A stretch of DNA of 64,000 bases, from contig JACEFZ010004220.1 of NCBI GenBank assembly GCA_014155875.1, positions 119,501-183,500 of the forward strand. Direction: 5' to 3'. This stretch comes from Cepaea nemoralis. Taxonomy: Eukaryota; Mollusca; Gastropoda; Stylommatophora; Helicidae. Each line of letters starts with the position of its first letter. Position 1 is the stretch's first letter. The position numbers and the translations under genes were made by a program. The notes beneath the pieces are model-generated. The model ran no database searches. It was not told the DNA's origin and saw only the letters and a list, made by a program, of their open reading frames with translations. Positions 35,262 through 44,689 of this stretch are shown here, one piece after another.

Positions 35262-35312
35262 GAGCCATGGTAGCGTAGAGGCCTGCTGACCCAGTGGTCG
35301 CATGTTCGAATT
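35262..35312 (+). repeat. tRNA-like SINE head
   Basis: GGGAGCCATGGTAGCGTAGA...GTCGCATGTTCGAATTCGCA has A-box-like TGGTAGCGTAGAGG and B-box-like TGTTCGAATTC. It is followed at once by the (CAT)n tail of the antisense RTE-2 fragment. Confidence 0.5.
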
Positions 35313-35317
35313 CGCAT

Positions 35318-35540
35318 TGAAACCATCATCATCATCAAGTGCCCTGCCAGCTGGCGTAGGCGTTCATGGTTCTCCACAGATCTCAGTTTTTGGTTTTCTG
35401 GATTAAGTCTGCTGATGATATTCCTCCATGCCACCGTCTCAATCCATCCAGCATCATTTCTATTGGCCTGTCTCTGCATCTCCTCCCCTTGATCTTTCCA
35501 GTTGTCACGATATTCTCCAATGCCTCTCTTCTCATCACAT
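35318..35540 (-). mobile_element. RTE-2 3' fragment, left part (interrupted)
   Basis: The minus strand encodes MRREALENIVTTGKIKG, MMLDGLRRWHGGISSADLIQ, then ends in an (ATG)n tail. The upstream codons for FLGHV are found at 38297-38320, on the far side of the inserted L2-like LINE, so this is one older RTE-2 copy split by a later insertion. Confidence 0.8.
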
Positions 35541-36076
35541 TAGTGGGGACATAGACACTAACAAATAACAACATAGACTCTAACAAATCAAACAAAACAT
35601 GGGAAAACATAATAGAGTCATATAACTTCCAACAGTTAGTCAAACATGCCACTAGAATAACTAAATCATCTGCAACACTTATAGATCATATTTATACTAC
35701 GTGCGCTGACAACATCACAGAATGTACTTTACCTATTAATGCATTGAGCGATCACTATCCAGTATGTTGCACGTGGTCGAAAAGAGGCATCAAAACTCCA
35801 AAACACAAACATATAAGTATAAAATATAGAAATTACAAAATTTCAATCGAGACGTCTTCTTACAAGACTTGCTCAACTCATCTCTGGACTATGTTTACCA
35901 GCTTCCTGACCCAGACGATGCTCCGGACGACTGGCTTAAGACCTTTCTTCTAAGTATATCTGATAAACATGTTCCATTTAAGGAAGTTCGTGTTAAAGAT
36001 CACACTAAGCCCCCGTGGATCACACAGGAGGTCGTAGAACATCACACTAAGCCCCCGTGGATCACACAGGAGGTCG

Positions 36077-36568
36077 TTGAACTACCGGGACAGGGCACAT
36101 AAAAATAGAGATCTAACTATGTACCGTAGTCTGAGAAACAAAGTTCAAGATGTTATTAGAAAGGAAAAGAAAAACTATTTTAAGAACTTAATAACAGATA
36201 AAACCAACACTAAAGATATATGGAAAGCAATTAATACCTTGACGAACAAACACAAATCATCACAATCATTACCATCAAATCAGGTTACATGTGATCAATT
36301 CAGTAGATTCTTTCAGTCCGACATAAACCAACTGAAGGCTGCAATACCAGATGCGCCTCATGACATATCTTTAATATCATCATTCTGTGAGAACAAATGC
36401 TATGGAGATATTCCCTCCAACATACCGCTAATGACTACCACTGAAGTATTTACTCATCTCAGTAATCTAAAAAACAATAACTCATCAGGACTAGATGGAA
36501 TCAGTAATCGGATCCTTCGCCATGCTGCACAGGCGATCTGCGAGTCACTAACTTTTATATATAATTAA
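36077..36568 (+). pseudogene. Linker/RT N-terminal segment of L2-like LINE
   Basis: The frame carries YRSLRNKVQDVIRKEKKNYF, DIWKAINTLTNKHKSS and NNNSSGLDGISNRILRHAA, the region between endonuclease and RT in this family. It ends at a TAA at 36566 just before CLTKGHFPSAFKIAKVYP, so a premature stop separates it from the RT frame. Confidence 0.75.
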
Positions 36569-36613
36569 TGTCTCACCAAAGGTCACTTCCCATCAGCCTT
36601 TAAAATCGCTAAA

Positions 36614-37789
36614 GTGTATCCTCATTTAAAAGCTGGTTCTCTAGACGATCGTCTCATGAGTAATTATAGGCCAATTTCCATATTATCCTCACTATCCAAA
36701 CCGCTAGAAAAGCACATCCACAAAACAACACTAGAGCACTTAGTTCGCCACAAACTAATAGTTGACAGTCAGTCAGGATTTCGGCCAAAATATTCTTGTC
36801 ATACGGCCCTAACAAACATGATAGAAAACTGGCATCAAAATATTAACAACAATACTCTATGTGGAGCGGTGTTTATAGACTTAAGAAAAGCATTCGATAT
36901 GATGGATCATACTATTCTAATTAAAAAACTAGAAACAATGAAAGTAAGCTTTAATATAGTGACATTAATAAAATCATTTTTATTAGACAGAAAGCAAGTA
37001 GTATCACACAATAAAGCTTTATCTCAAGCCATTACCATTAATATTGGAGTACCTCAGGGGTCTATTCTTGGCCCTCTGTTATTTGCCATTTATATAAATG
37101 ATCTTCCCTTAAATCTGTCGTCGTCCTGCGATCTATTTGCTGATGACTGCACAGTATATACAAACGCTATTGATCGTAATGTGCTAGAATTATCCTTGCA
37201 ACAGGAAATAAATAGTGTAGTTAACTGGAGTCATGCAAACCGCATGCAAATTAACATTTCTAAAACAAAGTCTATGTTAATAGGAACCAGGCAAAGACTT
37301 CACACGCTAAACTCACAGAGAACTCTACAGCTGCACATTGGTAGCATGCCTATAGAAAGTGTAACCGAGCACACGGCACTGGGTCTTATCATAGATCAAA
37401 ATCTAACCTTTAACTCACATGTTCATGCTCTCGTTAAACAAATAGCCAAAAAAGTATACCAACTTGTCAAAATTAAAAATTTCCTTGACGAAAACACAAG
37501 AAAGATATTCTATACTTCCCATATACAAACACATATTGATTACTGCTCCACAGTCTGGGATGGATGCTCCAAATCAATAACAAAACGCCTATATTCACTC
37601 CAGAAAAGGGCAGTGCGTTTAATTAATGGTGAAAAGCTTACCGACAATTCTAACCTACATAAACGTCTTCGGTTACTGCCACTCCACAAACGCCTACTTT
37701 TTAATAAGGCCAAACTAATTCACAAAATCCTATTTCAAAATGCTCCAAGCTACCTTTGGCCATTGTTTAAATATAACGCTAAGACATAG
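36614..37789 (+). CDS. Reverse transcriptase of L2/CR1-like LINE (partial ORF)
   Basis: A 391-codon frame encodes the RT domain of the 35.5-38.3 kb element. Motifs are NYRPISILSSLSKPLEK (residues 17-33), GFRPKYSCHTAL (55-66), FIDLRKAFD (87-95, motif A), GVPQGSILGPLLF (145-157, motif B) and FADDCTVY (175-182, motif C). All three catalytic Asp positions are present. The C-terminal motifs LHKRLRLLPLHKRLLFNKAK and YLWPLFKYN follow. The true coding frame continues for about 60 codons past the stop in another frame (HSERLNILHVPKPRIDLYKT, YSAAQLWNNLPQEIKD) to 37973, which shows a frameshift near 37785. Upstream, homologous codons run to 36077. It is about 85% similar in appearance to the 32.4-33.6 kb copy. 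Confidence 0.88.
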   Translation: MYPHLKAGSLDDRLMSNYRPISILSSLSKPLEKHIHKTTLEHLVRHKLIVDSQSGFRPKYSCHTALTNMIENWHQNINNNTLCGAVFIDLRKAFDMMDHTILIKKLETMKVSFNIVTLIKSFLLDRKQVVSHNKALSQAITINIGVPQGSILGPLLFAIYINDLPLNLSSSCDLFADDCTVYTNAIDRNVLELSLQQEINSVVNWSHANRMQINISKTKSMLIGTRQRLHTLNSQRTLQLHIGSMPIESVTEHTALGLIIDQNLTFNSHVHALVKQIAKKVYQLVKIKNFLDENTRKIFYTSHIQTHIDYCSTVWDGCSKSITKRLYSLQKRAVRLINGEKLTDNSNLHKRLRLLPLHKRLLFNKAKLIHKILFQNAPSYLWPLFKYNAKT

Positions 37790-38293
37790 CGAACGACTAA
37801 ATATACTTCATGTCCCTAAACCTAGGATAGACTTATATAAAACAAGCTTAGCATACTCTGCCGCTCAGTTGTGGAACAATCTTCCACAAGAAATCAAAGA
37901 CACCACCAATCATTATACACACATTCGCAACCTGTTTGAATACTACCTCAGTACAGACTACATTCCCCCATAAACAAAAACACAAAATGACAATAATAAT
38001 GGTAACTTATCTCAAACGAAAATTAGCCAAAAAACATTCCCATATGTATGGCACGTTACACCCTCCTTAGGTAATTAAAATGCCCATGTTAAACACTGCC
38101 TCGGTGAGTCATTTGTTATTGATTATTTTTCATGCTTTTTAATGCTATTGTTCTTTTGTTGTCAAAATTTGCTTCATAAGTGATGTTGAATGAAAGAATG
38201 TAGGAGAGGAAATAGAGAAGAAGGGCAGAATGTCAGACGGGCCTGTGTGCCCAATTCTTAACCCTTTGAAAATAAAGACTTTCGTTCGTTCGT

Positions 38294-38345
38294 TCACATG
38301 ACCAAGAAAGCTGTTTGTCACTGCCTCTGAAATGTGTTTGTCATG
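38294..38345 (-). mobile_element. RTE-2 fragment, right part (upstream of the L2-like insertion)
   Basis: The minus strand encodes QTAFLGHVMR, which continues directly into MRREALENIVTTGK at 35540 once the L2-like element is removed. It confirms the insertion site. Confidence 0.75.
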
Positions 38346-38589
38346 AAGTCTTGCCTTCCACATCCACATGGGGTCTTTTACTTCTGCCTTTGACGGCCAT
38401 TTCCGACAATCAGGACAAGTGAGTGTCCTAGTGTGCTCAGTTTGAGAGTTGTCCATTTATTCCTGTGGATACTCGGCGCCCAGGGCTGCGTTTGCCACGC
38501 GGGTGGTGTGCTTCCCATCCTCTACCACTGGGAGGTGCAGTTGGGATTTTCCCTTCCTAAGTACTTCCCCTCCAGTACTTTTAGAGGAT

Positions 38590-38692
38590 TAGACTACCGA
38601 ACGTAAACTTGCCAAGGAATTACAAAGAACCAAACAATGCTGGGTTTGACGGTTACGTCCTGTAAAGGATACGTAACTAACTTACCTTAGCA
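38590..38692 (+). mobile_element. SINE 3' core
   Basis: GACTACCGAACGTAAACTTG, CCAAGGAATTACAAAGAACC, ATGCTGGGTTTGACGGTTAC and CCTGTAAAGGATACGTAACT follow the family core. The head is not clear. Confidence 0.7.
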
Positions 38693-38699
38693 TTGAAAC

Positions 38700-39310
38700 T
38701 GTCAAAACTATCATATAGTGTCTATAGTACATTGCAGTGTAGGGCAGGAAGATCTTGAGCCAGGGGAATTAAGGCCGCTTGGTTTGCGCAGTCGCCGCGA
38801 ACTTTGCAGGTTAGGGGTTTTCTTTTTGAACCCAACAGAAAAAAATCCGCACCTTCTCCCGAAAGACAACCCGACGTTCTTAGCTACTTGACCAGATGTG
38901 TACAACTGACTGGGCTCTCAGATCAACCCAGCCGAAAATGAGACCCAGGAAATGTTTCGGAAAGTGAAAAGGGCCGACGAGATACTGAAATCATCGTCCA
39001 CCGAGTGACGATTGGTCGATACAAGTATGGGCCTAGCAAAGTGCGTCTAGTGCGGTTTGAGACGTGTGGGAAAGGCCCTTTACTTACATTGGAATATGTG
39101 TCTTGTAAACGCTGTCCTAGACAACGCATCGTGTGTAACTAATTATTGTCCGTGTGTATCGGGCAATACAAGGCGTGTTTTTCTATCTTGTACGTTTGGC
39201 CTGAGTACATTAAAGAAATTTGGCTAGAAATCTGAACATACAGCACGATGTATGTTAAAATAGTAGTACACTAGTGTCATTCATGTATCCCCTGTCTGCG
39301 CATAAAAAAA
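38700..39310. other. Stretch without a recognised gene
   Basis: Short open frames only; no motif recognised. Confidence 0.4.
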
Positions 39311-39317
39311 GTTAGTT

Positions 39318-39530
39318 AAATACCCTTTGCAGGACGTCGTTATCAACCCCCTTCAGTTTTTGGCTATTTGTGATTTACTAGGCAATTTTTACGTTCAGTA
39401 CTTTGATACTGTTTACTGAACGACAGACGCTGAAATCATTGAAATCAACGCAAGGCGGTCTGCTGGCACATCGCTAGCGGCAGATCTGGAACCCTGGACT
39501 CGGTCTGTCGGGAAATTGTGAAACGCGTTC
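39318..39530 (-). mobile_element. SINE, diverged
   Basis: Plus-strand ACCCTTTGCAGGACGTCGTT, TAGGCAATTTTTACGTTCAG and ACGCAAGGCGGTCTGCTGGC are the reverse of the family core and head, in the usual order. Confidence 0.7.
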
Positions 39531-39584
39531 ACCGCCCTGATGCTAAAACGCCGAGCGAATAGAACAGTTGGTTGCTTATGCTTT

Positions 39585-39697
39585 ACAGGACTTCGCAGTC
39601 AACCTCAGCATTGATATGGCTACTTGTGATTTACTAGGTAAGTTTACGTTCAATAATTTGCCATTGCTTTCTAAACGACCGACGCTCACACCATTGT

Positions 39698-39700
<3 letters not shown>
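39585..39700 (-). mobile_element. SINE, 3' portion, split by the I-like LINE
   Basis: CTTTACAGGACTTCGCAGTC, TTTACTAGGTAAGTTTACGT and CCATTGCTTTCTAAACGACC form the reverse core. The head continues at 44029-44066 (ACCAACGCAAGGCGGTCTGC) after the LINE. The other SINEs in the window have these parts adjacent. Confidence 0.8.
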
Positions 39701-39743
<43 letters not shown>

Positions 39744-39759
39744 TAGGAACCGCCATCAC

Positions 39760-40791
39760 AGCATTCGGGGCATTCCCATAAGCGCTCCCCATCCTCAGCA
39801 GCCAGCGAAGAGTTCCAACACCAATAGTACCAGTAGCAATCTGATTATATGTCCGTCTCGCCTTTCCTCTGAGTGTCGAGCGTCGGCCAGATCCCCTCGT
39901 CACTCCTCGCTGTCTCATTCTTGCCAGACCATGGTGATCCATTTGCTCCTCCGAGGTGTACACGTGCTCCCACAAGGCCGCAACCACGTCTGCCTTGTCA
40001 TGCATCAATACTCCACCAAGTTTTGCAGAGCCAGCCAATCTGTCCGCCTGTTCATTCCCCAGCACACCGGCATGCCCCGGAGAAAAGATCCAGGTGATGC
40101 TTGCCACCCGTGACCTCCGAAGCGAAGCAAGCCACTCTGCCCGAAGCTTGCCTGTCCTCACCTTCCTCAGCATGCTTTCTGAGTCAGTTACAATCACGAT
40201 GTGTGTGTGTATCGTATTCTCGATCCAGCGGAAAGCTGCACTGACCGCCTCCACCTCCATTCTTAAGCTAGATGTTGTGGTATCATATGCCAGGCTCTCC
40301 TGCACCAAACGTCGACCATTAGCTTTTGCTAAGAACCCCCAGGCACTTCTCCTACCTCTCAAAACCGACCCATCTGTGTAGATAATCACATCACCTGAGC
40401 GAGCATTATCTTGAATTAGTTGCTGGATTTACACTTCCGTGGCCCCTGCTGGCCACTCCCTGCACTCCCGGCTCAATGTGATTATAACTCTGCACAAGTC
40501 TGACTGCTCCGCTGGCACTCTGACCCACTCCTCTCCTCGTTTAATGTTCTCCAAGGGGCACACCTGTCTGATCGTATCCTCCGCCTCAGCCATCCATGAT
40601 TTCCCTCTTATCAGTCGCTGACCCTTAACGGCGTCCAGTGCCTCATGCAACGGGTGATCTGTGTCTGCAGCTACTCTGAGGTATGCCTTCGCCTGCATCA
40701 CCTTGAGCCTACCAGCAACAGTCGGCAGACCAAGGATGTAACGCATACACACTACTGGGGTGTCTCTGGTGCATTCCAGAATGACTCGCAT
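39760..40791 (-). pseudogene. RNase H domain and upstream thumb region of the I-like LINE
   Basis: The frame at 40791-40429 carries MRVILECTRDTPVVCMRYIL and CPLENIKRGEEWVRVP, the RT-RNase H connection. After a stop, 40389-39760 encodes RNase H: IIYTDGSVLRGRRSAWGF (first Asp), SSLRMEVEAVSAAFRW (Glu), HIVIVTDSESMLRK (second Asp) and SPGHAGVLGNEQADRLA (His and last Asp). All four acidic catalytic residues are present. RNase H removes RNA from the cDNA hybrid. The C-terminus RRSTLRGKARRTYNQIATGT and LRWLLRMGS precedes the tail. Confidence 0.85.
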
Positions 40792-40842
40792 AGCTTCGTT
40801 CTGTATGCGCTCTAATTTCTCCAGCTGACTCTTTGAGACAGT

Positions 40843-40888
40843 GAGCAGTCCTAGTCTATAAAAGTGAGCATTCCTAGTCTATAATCAA
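40843..40888. repeat. 24-bp tandem duplication in the LINE
   Basis: GAGCAGTCCTAGTCTATAAA and GAGCATTCCTAGTCTATAAT lie side by side. It is a small local duplication that disturbs the coding frame. Confidence 0.7.
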
Positions 40889-40973
40889 TCACTGAGAGGA
40901 TCAAGTGCTGGTATAGTGTGAAAAGCATTCTCTGCTCTGTGTCCATTGCAGCCATAGTTTTAAGTGCATTGAG

Positions 40974-41866
40974 TCATTTTTGAGATCTTGTCACAACCGT
41001 CTCCAAATGGTCCTTGAAGGACAGACTCCTGTCAAATGTGATTCCCAGATACTTCAGTTTGTTCTCTCTGTTGACGCTTCTACCATCTATCGCAAGGCTT
41101 GGGACATCAGCTCTCACAATCCTGTTGTCCAGAGAGCACCACAAAACAGCCGCCTTTTCCGCGTGGATGACAGCACTCATTTCTGTGCACCAGTCAATCA
41201 TTTTGTCTACTGTCACCTGTAGCTCCTGGGCTGTTTGCTTCCTATCTCTCCCCTGCCTATATGCAAGAATATCATCTGCACATGTTAGTATCCTTCCAAC
41301 CCCTGGTGCTTATAGGTTTGCAATCTTGCTCGTATACATGTTAAAGAGCACCGGTGAGATTGTAGATCCCTGTGGAAGTCCCGGGGTTAAAATATGTGGC
41401 TCTGAGGTCCATGCACCCAGACGGAGAGCAACCCGACGGCTGCTATCCAGTTCACCAACCAGGGATTGACCCCCTTCTCCATTAGTGCGGATCTGGCCGA
41501 TGCTCGACGCTTAGAGGAAAGGTGAGATGCACATATAATCAGATTGTTACTGGTACTATTGGGGCTGGAATTCTTCGCTGGCTTCTGAGGATGGGGACGG
41601 AGCGCTTATGGGAATGCCCCGAATGCTGTGATGTCGGTTCTTAATTCAATCAATCAATCAATCAATCAATCCATCAGTGCGGTCATTAAAATATCATATC
41701 GAACTCTATTGTACGCATCCTGAAGATCAAGCGCTGCCGCCACCGTTTCCTGTCTACTCTGGAACCTTTCATAAACGTCAAAGGCAAATGTGGCTGCATT
41801 TGACCAGGTATCTTTTCCTGGCCTGTAACTCCCCAGGCCTCTTGGAAGAAGCTTCCCCCTTTCCAT
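40974..41866 (-). pseudogene. Reverse transcriptase of the I-like LINE, interrupted
   Basis: On the minus strand, GLGSYRPGKDTWSNAATFAF and LDLQDAYNRVRYDILMTALM (motif A) are at 41866-41683. A 180-bp insertion follows, then LVGELDSSRRVALRLGAW, GLPQGSTISPVLFNMYT (motif B, near 41370) and TCADDILAYRQGRD (motif C, near 41275). The thumb region follows: VIHAEKAAVLWCS, LKYLGITFDRSLSFKDHLE. A stop lies just before motif C. Removing the insertion and one duplicated target copy restores the frame across the junction. Confidence 0.8.
41491..41670 (+). mobile_element. 180-bp 5'-truncated copy of the same I-like LINE, nested in antisense
   Basis: The insert reads ATCTGGCCGATGCTCGACGC, then codes for YNQIVTGTIGAGILRWLLRM and WECPECCDV, and ends in (AATC)n. 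It is the reverse complement of the host element's own 3' end (39745-39900). It is flanked by CCATTAGTGCGG (41479-41490) and CCATCAGTGCGG (41671-41682), a 12-bp target duplication with one difference. Confidence 0.88.
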
Positions 41867-42855
41867 AAAATATTGCAGCTTAATAGCGACTATCTTCTCT
41901 AGGACCTACCCAAATGTATTTTGAAGGATGATGATTCTAAAGCCGCTAAGCTTTGAATGATCATTGAATGGTTTAGGAAGAGGGATGAGATAGCTGTGCA
42001 CCCAATCCTGCGGTATTGATGCTGTCCTAATGCTCTGGTTAAAGCAGTCGGTCTGCATCGCTCAAACCCTTCATGTGGCCATACCTTTTGCCGTGTCTTT
42101 TGCCTTTTTCAAAATATGTTTAACATCTTCAACCCGTATGATGTCTTCATAATGCATATTCTTCATGGTGCCAGATAATTCATCTCTAACTGCATCCCTG
42201 GTGTCCGCATCATTATGATTGGTCTACTCTAAAAATCTCTGGAGAAACGCCTCCCTTCTCTTTGTCTATTGTCACGCGCACACCATCATCTCTGTAAATT
42301 GTTCCCACTGTCATAGGCCGATATTTTCTTTGCATTTGTCTGTGCAGTTTCCAGAATTTTCGCAGTGTTTTATCACCTCCAATCTCCTTCATGAAACATT
42401 TCCATTTTGCATTTTTGGCCTCTGCAGCACAGCGCTTGAAGACCTCTACCTTGACTTTCTTGATATTTTCCGCGGTGTCCACTTCCTATCGGGTGTCTGT
42501 CGCACTTTCCTTAGCTGCTTCACTGCAGCTCTTTTTGCTTTCCAAGCATGGTCTACTTCTGGGGTTTACCATGGGGGTTGTAAAAAAGGAGTTTTAACAG
42601 TCCTGTTGCAAACCCCCTGTCTGAGGCGTCCATGAAGGCTATCGGTCCACTCATACCTGAAGGTTTTTCGTGCTCTCCCAGCCTTAACTTTCTTGGGTTT
42701 AGAGATCAGGACTGAGCATGGCATGTGATCACCCCCATGGTCATTCAAAACAGTCCACTTTACATCAAGGACTGATGACTGGGAGACAAGTGCCAAGTCA
42801 ATAGCTGTGTCTGCATCGCCAAGCCTCATTGCCATTCTAGCCGGCCTACCATCAT

Positions 42856-43572
42856 TTATGCAGACCACATGGCATCCGCAAGGGCAATTCCCTGTCGGTT
42901 TTCTCCACTACTGTCCCAATCTCTGTTCCTCGCATTGAAGTCTCCACATATAAGTAGCCTATCACCCGGTAATTCCTCCAGTTCCTTAAGCCAGTCCCAG
43001 TGTTCCTTTATGACAAAACAGTCCACTGTGGCATATACATTTATTATGTTCCAACTTAAGCCTCCAATCTCCATTTGTATACCCTGGACCTCCCGTGCAC
43101 TGTGATTCCACTGGATCAAGTCAAGTACCACATGCTTCACTCCTTCCTTCACCAGCAGACCTTGCCCATGTCTCTTCTGCCCAGTAGGGTTTATATAACT
43201 GGCGTACCCAGGGCAATGGTATTTGTCTGTATTTAGCTCCTGAAGCAGGAGGACATCAAAATCATATATTAGCCTCTCCAATAGAGGACCTCTCTGCCTG
43301 GCACTACGACAATTACAGTATCCCACTCTTACATGGTTGAAACGTAGTCTCTCCATTTTTCGTCTTGTTCTCCTGGTGCCTGCCCTCCTATTTCTATGCC
43401 TTCTTCTCACACCATTTCCTCGTCTTCTCCTCCTCACTCTCTCTTCGCTAGCCTCTGAAAGATGTGCCAAGCGCAGAGCACGTACTCCGTAGCTCCGGCG
43501 ACGATTCCCGTGTTGAATTAATTCCATAAGCAAAGTTTGGATATTGCAGGAAATAACCGGTCGCCCTAACAT
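42856..43572 (-). CDS. LINE endonuclease ORF, N-terminal
   Basis: The 238-codon frame starts with a basic region (EERVRRRRRGNGVRRRHRN) and enters an AP-like endonuclease domain, which nicks target DNA for reverse transcription. Motifs seen are VGYCNCRSARQRG, DVLLLQELNTDKYHCPGYAS (catalytic QE), GQGLLVKEGV, WNIINVYAT and LLICGDFNARNRDW (GDFN). The next piece, at 42566-42868 in another frame, gives IDLALVS and NDHGGDHMPCSV, so the SDH-type His pair is preserved after a frameshift near 42860. The stretch NRRRSYGVRALR at the start is encoded by the DNA that also occurs as a separate repeat module at 7.7, 19.9 and 34.4 kb. Marked as a partial ORF of a dead element. Confidence 0.78.
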   Translation of the reverse strand: MLGRPVISCNIQTLLMELIQHGNRRRSYGVRALRLAHLSEASEERVRRRRRGNGVRRRHRNRRAGTRRTRRKMERLRFNHVRVGYCNCRSARQRGPLLERLIYDFDVLLLQELNTDKYHCPGYASYINPTGQKRHGQGLLVKEGVKHVVLDLIQWNHSAREVQGIQMEIGGLSWNIINVYATVDCFVIKEHWDWLKELEELPGDRLLICGDFNARNRDWDSSGENRQGIALADAMWSA

Positions 43573-44028
43573 TGCCTGCTTGCTAGGGAAGAGGCGAGGG
43601 ATATCCCGCAGGAGTCCATACGCCTGGAGCCGCCCCGCACGCCTGCCAGACGTCCAAAGTTCACGAGCAGTTTACCCATGGCCATCCAGTTCCTCAGCAC
43701 GCTGGTCCACTTTGAACTTGGGGGTTTATATTTGGAGTTTTCCGTCTTCTAGATGGACTGCTGTCCAAAGCTAACGGGTTCCACCTACCCGGGGGAGGGG
43801 TTAGAGCGCCCCTGACTCGCTTGGCAGGCACGTCTCCGAGCATGTGAGGTATTTTCTAAGAAACTCAGATCCCACCCTGAGATCCCGTCTCGCCCTCTGT
43901 GCCCACCGCCAGTTGGTCCGCGGTTGCTTATTGGGTATTCGCAGCTAACGTCTATATCTAGAGGCCGTTCCACGATCCGCCACCTGTGGACGCGCTGGGT
44001 TTGGGATGGTCCCCCAGACCATTGTATG

Positions 44029-44066
44029 AAACCAACGCAAGGCGGTCTGCTTCCAAATCGCCCGTA
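44029..44066 (-). mobile_element. SINE head portion, right of the I-like LINE
   Basis: ACCAACGCAAGGCGGTCTGC and TTCCAAATCGCCC continue the SINE interrupted at 39700. Confidence 0.75.
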
Positions 44067-44205
44067 GTAGGACTAAAGAGGTATGTCAAAATCACCATGA
44101 GGGGTTTCGTGAGTGCACTTGACAGATTCAAGGAAATACAAAGGCGAGGGCAAAATAAGGGTACTGGATAGGACACGAATTTAGAACACAATGGGTGGTG
44201 TGATC

Positions 44206-44570
44206 TACGAGGGTAAGTTAATAAGTCAGTCACAAATGGCTGTAGAAAAATAACTAAATATGATAAGAACTTGAAACCAGTTTATTTTTATACATACATT
44301 GTCCCTTTATTTCTCAACATAATTTACACCAACATTGATGCCCTTATCCCATCGTTCTATCGGTCCTCCCAAACCGGCTTCATAGATCTGCGTGCTCTGT
44401 CTTCTAAACCACGTTTCCACTTCACATTCAACTTCAACGTCACTCGCGAAATGTCTCCCGCCAAGGTGGGTTTTCAGTGGACTTAGCCCCTAGCGATGTC
44501 CCTTAAAACGGTGCATAATTGGGTAGAAAAAGTTACGAGGGCGAGTCAATAAGTAAGTCACACAGTTCTG
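44206..44570 (-). mobile_element. Mariner-derived short element (MITE-like)
   Basis: The left end TACGAGGGTAAGTTAATAAG and an internal TTACGAGGGCGAGTCAATAA near 44532 are terminal-repeat-like. On the minus strand it keeps the C-terminus of a mariner transposase: VETWFRRQSTQIYEAGLGG and ERWDKGINVGVNYVEK followed by a stop. This C-terminal pattern (WxRxQ..Y..G...RWdKcInvgg.YvEK) is diagnostic of mariner elements. The catalytic core is deleted. Confidence 0.82.
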
Positions 44571-44689
44571 TGGGATGGCAGGTAAATGAAAACATAGCAC
44601 CCAGTTCTATGCAGCCGGTTCTATGGTTGGTCACAGATTTATAACAAGATTTCCTGATAAATAAACTTCTCATTGCATTACAGTTAAAA

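Larger units (their letters stand above)
35541..38293 (+). mobile_element. L2/CR1-like LINE copy 2, nearly 2.8 kb
   Basis: A plus-strand non-LTR element with endonuclease C-terminus, RT and 3' UTR. It begins in the endonuclease (IDSNKSNKTWENIIESYNF, then TLIDHIYT and LSDHYPV near 35750). The linker follows, with a 42-bp in-frame duplication at 36000-36083, then the RT, and a 3' UTR ending TTGAAAATAAAG plus (GTTC)n. It sits in an RTE-2 fragment between TCACAT at 35535-35540 and 38294-38299, a 6-bp target duplication. Frames shift near 35860, 36100 and 37785, and a stop at 36566 separates linker and RT, so it is not intact. Confidence 0.9.
39701..44017 (-). mobile_element. I-like LINE with endonuclease, RT and RNase H, 4.3 kb
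   Basis: This minus-strand element is the largest in the window. It runs from a 5' end near 44017 through a basic N-terminal segment, the AP-like endonuclease, linker, RT and RNase H to an (AATC)n tail at 39701-39743. It is bracketed by ACCATTGTATG at 39690-39700 and 44018-44028, an 11-bp target duplication inside a SINE, so both ends are exact. The presence of RNase H points to the I superclade of LINEs. Several frameshifts and stops (for example a TAA before APGVGRIL in the RT, and breaks near 42590, 42200 and 40400) inactivate it. A 180-bp copy of its own 3' end is inserted at 41491-41670. Confidence 0.88.
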
